From assembly GCA_031259035.1 (NCBI GenBank), contig JAIRLZ010000017.1, positions 1 through 19,655 of the forward strand: 19,655 bases of DNA, given 5' to 3'. A program made the position numbers and the translations under genes. Positions 16,152 to 19,655 of the stretch are shown piece after piece. The notes beneath the pieces were generated by a model, which saw nothing but the letters and a program-made list of their open reading frames with translations, did no database searches and was not told the origin of the DNA. Origin of the DNA: Treponema sp. GTDB lineage: Bacteria; Spirochaetota; Spirochaetia; Treponematales; Breznakiellaceae. Each line of letters starts with the position of its first letter. The first letter of the stretch is position 1.

Positions 16152-16242
16152 AAAAATCGCCGATCAGGCGATTTTTTACCTTGCAAACTGCCAAAGCGGC
16201 TCGTTTATGGGAGATTTTTTGCGGCATCAAGCGCAAAAAATC
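16152..16242. repeat. Pair of hairpins inside hsdM
   Basis: AAAAATCGCC (16152-16161) pairs with GGCGATTTTT (16167-16176) in a perfect 10-bp stem followed by T. GATTTTTTGCG (16213-16223) pairs with CGCAAAAAATC (16232-16242) in a perfect 11-bp stem. The pair lies where the family's conserved stretch after GTYSPDK is lost. The first hairpin would also work as a terminator for the hsdM transcript. Confidence 0.6.
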
Positions 16243-16436
16243 CACAAGTGCAATAGGCTGCTAGAGTGCGCCCTAGCCCGAACCAAAGCGGCCGTCGCGG
16301 CGGCCTTTGAAAAAGCTCCCCGCACCCCCGAAGGCGTGCTGAAACGAAAAGCCGCTTTACCCTGACGGAACTCCTTGCGGACAGCAAAAACATTGCCGCA
16401 AATTTTGAAAGCTACATCGAAGGATTTTCAACCAAT

Positions 16437-16571
16437 AGAGGCTTTCCCAAAACTTCAGTTTTGGGAAAGCAACCTTGAAATTCGCAGTTTTGCAAGGCTT
16501 TAGCCTGAAAAACTGCAAGAGCCTGTCCCAAAACCGTGCGCTAACGCGCACGGTTTTGGGACAGGTCCAAT
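16437..16571. mobile_element. 135-bp triple-hairpin insertion in hsdM with flanking CCAAT
   Basis: Three hairpins stand in series. The first is GCTTTCCCAAAACT (16441-16454) with AGTTTTGGGAAAGC (16457-16470), a perfect 14-bp stem. The second, 16474-16518, combines CTTG/CAAG, GCAGTTTT/AAAACTGC and AGGCT/AGCCT. The third is CCTGTCCCAAAACCGTGCGC (16522-16541) with its exact inverted copy at 16546-16565, a 20-bp stem around TAAC. CCAAT occurs just before the insert (16432-16436) and at its end (16567-16571). Dropping 135 bases restores hsdM in frame (GFSTN then IQEII). This looks like a non-autonomous mobile element with a five-base target duplication. No transposase gene is inside. Confidence 0.65.
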
Positions 16572-17083
16572 ATTCAAGAGATTATCAACAACCTGGATTT
16601 CAACAAAGAAATCGAAAAGATGGACAAGAACAACCGCCTTTACGGAGTGGTAAAAAAAATTCAGCGAACTCGACCTTGACCCCAAAACGGTCAGCAGTCA
16701 TGTCATGGGCTATATGTTTGAAGACCTGATCCGGCGGTTTTCGACCAATGCGGAGGCAGGCGATCATTACACGCCACGGGAAGTGATACGGCTCATGGTG
16801 AACATCATCCTTGCCGAAGGCTGCGACGATCTCTTGACCGAAGGCAAAGTCGCCACCGTGCAGGACTGCGGAACCGGCGGTATGCTCTCCACCACCTATG
16901 ATTTTCTCCACCGCCTTAATCCCAACATTGACGTGAGCCTTTTCGGTCAGGAAATAAACCCCGAATCCTACGCCATCTGCCTCGCCGATATGCTCATCAA
17001 AGGGCAGGACGCCGGAAACATCCGCTTTCAGAATACCATGATACAAGACTGTTTTCCCGAACAGGGTTTGGGGATCGTCATCG

Positions 17084-17144
17084 CCCCCCCCCCCCCTTCG
17101 GCACACCCTGGGGCGGCAAGGACGCGCCGGAAGGGGGGGGGGGG
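17084..17144. repeat. Paired C13 and G12 tracts at the hsdM catalytic motif
   Basis: Thirteen C (17084-17096) and twelve G (17133-17144) flank 36 bases coding for FGTPWGGKDAPE. They sit where NPPF and the following glycine are expected, and each changes the reading frame. The tracts are complementary and could fold together. Slippage-driven phase variation, decay, or homopolymer sequencing error are all possible. Confidence 0.7.
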
Positions 17145-17162
17145 CGGTGCGGGATGAGTACG

Positions 17163-17352
17163 CGCAAACTTCCCGTTTGCGTTCAACGCTCCGGCTGTTT
17201 ACGATGTTTTGCCAGCCTGAATAAGGGCTTGGCGAAGCAAAGGCCAAGGCTGGCAAAATGTGACGGATCAACGGCGTGGGAATGTTCAGACCGACGGTCT
17301 GCGAGAATCGCAATAATCTAGCCGTTGCGGAGGACAACCCGCTTTGCGGGTC
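17163..17352. repeat. Hairpin-rich segment after the hsdM break
   Basis: At least four hairpins follow the last recognisable hsdM codons: CGCAAAC/GTTTGCG (17163-17181), TTTTGCCAGCCT/AGGCTGGCAAAA (17207-17258, 12-bp arms with a competing CTTGG/CCAAG stem), CAGACC/GGTCTG near 17290, and ACCCGC/GCGGGT near 17340. No protein family was recognised in this stretch, which leads into the 3' end of the lipoprotein gene. Confidence 0.5.
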
Positions 17353-17388
17353 TGCACGTAAACCGTCCTGTTATGCGAAATGGGGGCT

Positions 17389-18045
17389 TTATCCCAAGAA
17401 GCTTTTTTGTGAAATTTCGAAAACAGCCAAAGTAAATAATATAATTTTGTCAATCTTGTTCTGATCTTCTAATCTGGGATAATCTTTTCTCCGATAAAAA
17501 TTTGGTTCATAATAAGAAAACAGGCCATATTCATTACCATCAATTATTATTTTGAATCCGCTTCTTGTCTTAAACAAGACCCCATCGAAGAACATGTTTT
17601 CTATAATAATAGCGCCTAGAATATTATCATAAAAAGTAAACATGATATTATCCGCCTCAGATAAAGTATATTCTATTTTTTTGTTATTATCATAAACATA
17701 AATACTTTTTTTCCCGGTATAAAATTTCGCGGTACTTTTTTGTGTTGTCCGTATATAGCCATCCTCTATAAGAATATTTTCAATTTTATATAATGGAATA
17801 TTATCTCTATATAAAATAAATTTATCCCCTCGAATCTCATAATAATTATTGCCATTGGTTTTTGTATTGTGTATTTTTCCTTCCCATTTAAGTGTGTATT
17901 CCCCCATAATTATGTCTTTTTCATTGATGACAACAGATTCTTTTTCCAGATATTCATCAGGATTTTCTATAGGAGTTCGTACTTCTTCAAATGTTAAACA
18001 GCCAACAAAGGTTAATGTTAGCATAACCAGAAACATCTGTTTCAT
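17389..18045 (-). CDS. Putative lipoprotein, function unknown, AT-rich
   Basis: The 218-residue product is not recognised. The first 16 residues are a short lipoprotein signal (MKQMFLVMLTLTFVGC) with Cys16 as the lipidation site, typical of spirochaete lipoboxes, so it should be anchored in a membrane and exposed to the periplasm or surface. The rest is rich in Tyr, Asn, Ile and Lys in short alternating stretches that suggest beta strands. The ATG at 18045 is chosen over an upstream ATG (18096) because the signal starts there. The base composition is far more AT-rich than every neighbouring gene, which points to recent arrival from elsewhere. It lies between two parts of hsdM on the opposite strand. 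No ribosome site is seen. Confidence 0.7.
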   Translation of the reverse strand: MKQMFLVMLTLTFVGCLTFEEVRTPIENPDEYLEKESVVINEKDIIMGEYTLKWEGKIHNTKTNGNNYYEIRGDKFILYRDNIPLYKIENILIEDGYIRTTQKSTAKFYTGKKSIYVYDNNKKIEYTLSEADNIMFTFYDNILGAIIIENMFFDGVLFKTRSGFKIIIDGNEYGLFSYYEPNFYRRKDYPRLEDQNKIDKIILFTLAVFEISQKSFLG

Positions 18046-18052
18046 ATTATGA

Positions 18053-18081
18053 ATAATAATATGTTTCTGTATGTTTGTCAA
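18053..18081 (-). promoter_or_regulatory. Consensus promoter of the lipoprotein gene
   Basis: On the minus strand a perfect TTGACA (18076-18081) is followed after 17 bases by TATTAT (18053-18058). The ATG begins seven bases after the -10 box and lacks a ribosome site, so the transcript is probably leaderless, as for the helicase gene. Confidence 0.6.
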
Positions 18082-18106
18082 GCCCCAATGTCGCATAACA
18101 AATCAT

Positions 18107-18184
18107 GGACGATGGAAGGGCGGGCTGTCCGCCACCGGCGATGAGCGGCTTCTCTTTGTGCAGCACGCCGCGGCCAAGAACATG
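18107..18184 (+). pseudogene. hsdM: hsdM fragment continuing the broken gene
   Basis: The plus strand reads GRWKGGLSATGDERLLFVQH followed by AAAKNM. This resembles the HsdM segment after the catalytic motif (GRF..GLP..GD.QLLFLQH...KM), the part expected soon after AVRDEY at 17163. The roughly 940 bases between, with the lipoprotein gene, would then be an insertion. The family sequence ends where the truncated IS begins. The match is short, so this rests on pattern recognition. Confidence 0.6.
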
Positions 18185-18214
18185 AACCAAACCCGAACCT
18201 GACACTTTCCTTGC

Positions 18215-18390
18215 GGAAGCGCCTGATCGAAGGAGCCCGGCGCATCTTCGAGATAAAACGGGCGGACATAAGCGGGAAGGCGCGGGAACGGCGGAGAGCC
18301 GGGCGTGAAACCAAACTGCTTGAACGGGAAAACCTGATAGCGGAGGTGGCCCAAGAGAACCTGGGATTAAAAAAAAGGAAGACGGCCTGA
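18215..18390 (+). pseudogene. IS3-family orfA, C-terminal remnant
   Basis: About 58 codons (RKRLIEGARRIFEIKRADIS onwards, ending GLKKRKTA) correspond to the end of an IS3 orfA protein: the region after the helix-turn-helix and the leucine-zipper-like helix. The N-terminal DNA-binding part is absent. An A8 run lies before the stop, but orfB is in the +1 frame relative to orfA, not the usual -1. Confidence 0.6.
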
Positions 18391-18406
18391 GATAGGGGGC
18401 GGGAAG

Positions 18407-19356
18407 ATGAGTCTTGAGAAACGGCAGATGATACAAGGCGCGGTGGGGGAGATGCGCCGGAGTACCGGGATAGGGGCAAGGGCGTTGGCAGGCTTTGGGG
18501 GAGTTCCGCGGAGTGCGCGGCAGGAATGGCAGGGGGAAGAAACGAAACATAACGGGAACGCGCCAAAGCGCCATCGGCTGACGCCCGGGGGGCAGGAAGC
18601 TGTCGCAGGTTACTGTCGGGAGCGGCTTGAACAGGGGTGTCGGCGGCTGACGTGCCAGATGACAGACGAAAACATCGTCGCGGTCTCCTGTTCGGCGGTC
18701 TATGCGGTCTTGAGGAAGGCGGGATTGAAGAAAAAGCTGGCGGCATGCGCCGAAGAATCCATGAAGTGGTTTGAGCGACCCCGGAGCGTCCATGAGCAGT
18801 GGCATAGGGATTTCTCGTATATCAAGAGAGGGGGAAGCTTTTATTATTTCGCGGCGGTTCTTGACGGGTGCAGCCGGATGATCCTCGGTTGGGGATTCTG
18901 CCTGACCATGGAAAGCCTGACGGTACAGGCGGTGGCGCGGGAGGCGAAGGGACGCTATCCCCGGGGAAATCCAAGATTGGCAACGGACAATGGGAGCCAG
19001 TTTGTATCGGGGGACTTCAAAGAGCTTGTGATGTTGCTGGAGATGCGGCGCGCCTTCATCAGACCCGGCCACCCGCAAAGCAACGGGAAACTGGAGAGAT
19101 TTCAGCGGACGTTGAAAAGCGAGGAAGCGCGCGGGAGCGCCTATTTTGATTATGAAGATGCCCGCAAGCGCCTTGCCGGATGGATAGAGACTACAACGAG
19201 GTTCGGTTGCACAGCGCGCTTTATTATTTAACGCCGAAGGAGGTGTTTGAGGGAAAGACCGAAGAACGGCTTGCGGAACGGAGAGAAAAGCTTCATGCTG
19301 CATATATCAACCGGCGGGCCTTTTGGAAAAACCTTGAGGCTTGTTCCTCCTTATGA
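18407..19356 (+). pseudogene. IS3-family orfB transposase, frameshifted near its end
   Basis: OrfB carries the DDE integrase core that cuts and joins the element's ends. The ATG at 18407 has a GGGGGCGGGAAG site. Residues 1-110 are an HTH_21-like region. The catalytic triad is visible: Asp135 in WHRDFSYI, Asp194 in ATDNGSQF and Glu230 in NGKLERF, the last two 35 residues apart as usual. After GWIE (about 19190) one base is missing. The family C-terminus then continues in another frame as YNEVRLHSALYYLTPKEVFE and ends ACSSL with a TGA at 19354-19356. As read, the last 55 residues or so are lost. Confidence 0.85.
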
Positions 19357-19423
19357 GCAGACCTAAAAAAGTCCAAGTTCAGCAAAAATAGTACAAAACA
19401 GAGATGTCTTGATGGGTCATTAG

Positions 19424-19539
19424 GGACTGTTCACACTAAGAAGATATGATATACTCAAACTATGAAATTAACCGAGGGACAGCGGAAAAAAATTATTAAC
19501 CTTTTTCCTAAACAACGGGGGCGTGTGAAAATAAACAAT
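19424..19539 (+). pseudogene. Start of an IS5-like transposase, interrupted
   Basis: From the ATG at 19462 the frame reads MKLTEGQRKKIINLFPKQRG then RVKINN, the typical beginning of IS5-group transposases (FPKQRGRVK...). A TATACT box lies at 19450-19455. GGGACTGTTCAC at about 19423 looks like the element's left terminal repeat. After about 26 codons the family sequence ends abruptly at a hairpin array. The rest lies beyond the window or is lost. Confidence 0.55.
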
Positions 19540-19643
19540 CCCCGCCGCAAGCGGCGGGGTATTGAAGATTTCTCCTTGAAATCTTTGCGTATGCGGGGGA
19601 ACAAATCCCCCGCACCCCCAGTTCTAACCGCCCCAAGGGGCGG
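19540..19643. repeat. Array of four hairpins interrupting the IS5-like transposase
   Basis: Four perfect hairpins follow one another: CCCCGCCGC/GCGGCGGGG (19540-19559), AAGATTTC/GAAATCTT (19565-19585), TGCGGGGGA/TCCCCCGCA (19592-19614) and CCGCCCC/GGGGCGG (19628-19643). The array starts directly after the last family codon of the transposase (AACAAT). It has the same build as the triple array in hsdM, with different stems. The window ends before a right-hand junction can be seen. Confidence 0.7.
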
Positions 19644-19655
19644 GGTATTAAACCC

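Larger units (their letters stand above)
16035..17165 (+). pseudogene. hsdM: Type I restriction-modification M subunit (hsdM), broken N-terminal part
   Basis: HsdM supplies adenine methyltransferase activity in type I restriction systems. The pieces run in family order but change frame. SLWSIANTLWGTYSPDK is in the starting frame. RLLECALARTKAAV is shifted by one. SRFTLTELLADSKNIAANFE and YIEGFSTN return to the starting frame, then NIQEIINNLDFNKEIEKMD. After an A8 run FSELDLDP, GYMFEDLIRRFS and HYTPREVIRLM are shifted again. AdoMet motif QDCGTGGML and FGQEINPESYAI follow. The catalytic NPPF motif is replaced by a C13 tract before FGTPWGGKDAPE, and a G12 tract precedes AVRDEY. Hairpins interrupt it at 16152-16242 and 16437-16571. 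No hsdS or hsdR is visible. As read, the gene cannot give a full enzyme. Confidence 0.8.
18200..19356 (+). mobile_element. IS3-family insertion sequence, truncated at the left and frameshifted
   Basis: The element has the two-gene layout of the IS3 family: the end of orfA followed by orfB. The left end with the start of orfA is missing, and the remnant abuts an hsdM fragment. The orfB frame is broken near 19190. I could not define clear terminal inverted repeats. It is therefore a dead copy unless complemented. Confidence 0.75.

Noticed and set aside
18367..18407. Programmed -1 frameshift at the A8 run joining orfA and orfB
   Set aside because: orfB lies in the +1 frame relative to the orfA remnant, and a -1 slip leads to an early TAG. 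An indel in the run could hide a true site, but the sequence as given does not support it.
18047..19303. Long minus-strand open frame of over 400 codons
   Set aside because: It is antisense to the IS3 orfB with its clear DDE motifs. It is Pro-, Arg- and Ser-rich with no recognisable domain, as expected from the shadow of a GC-rich gene.
1..19655. tRNA or rRNA genes
   Set aside because: I looked for TPsiC-like GGTTCGA blocks with matching acceptor stems and for rRNA signatures and found none I could support.

Overview
The window looks like a chromosomal segment of a host-associated spirochaete, most likely a Treponema of the termite or cockroach gut type. The pointers are a moderate GC content, a PntC/AepY fusion of the kind known from Treponema denticola, a spirochaete-style lipobox and very dense hairpin repeats. 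This placement is inference; no rRNA gene is present to settle it.

Layout. 1-700: hairpin-rich DNA around a broken csaA gene (minus). 696-3370: a tightly overlapping minus-strand operon of alpha/beta hydrolase, YkgJ-type cysteine-cluster protein (probable ATT start), a 77-residue unknown and the endolytic transglycosylase MltG. 3695-7120: plus-strand clpS-clpA-aat, the recognition, unfolding and tagging parts of the bacterial Leu/N-degron pathway in one operon. 7311-8450: a receiver/HD-GYP response regulator (minus). 8748-11393: a DEAH-box helicase (plus) with a probable leaderless promoter. 11440-15744: a minus-strand phosphonate operon, pepM-ppd-pntC/aepY, sufficient to turn PEP into 2-aminoethylphosphonate and activate it as CMP-AEP. 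Its target is probably a surface lipid or glycan, but no transferase gene is visible.

16035-19655 is a graveyard of accessory DNA. A type I restriction-modification M gene (hsdM) is broken by a hairpin pair, a 135-bp triple-hairpin insertion flanked by CCAAT on both sides, an A8 frameshift and C13/G12 tracts at its catalytic motif. About 940 bp carrying an AT-rich lipoprotein gene interrupts it further. An hsdM fragment reappears at 18107 and abuts a truncated, frameshifted IS3-family element. The window ends in the start of an IS5-like transposase, itself interrupted after about 26 codons by four hairpins in series.

The most unusual theme is the hairpin population. Perfect or near-perfect palindromes, single or in arrays of two to four, sit between genes and inside at least three reading frames (csaA, hsdM and the IS5-like transposase). 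In hsdM, removing the array plus one CCAAT copy restores the family sequence in frame. This suggests small mobile non-autonomous palindromic elements. The second theme is the complete nucleotidyl-activating phosphonate operon.
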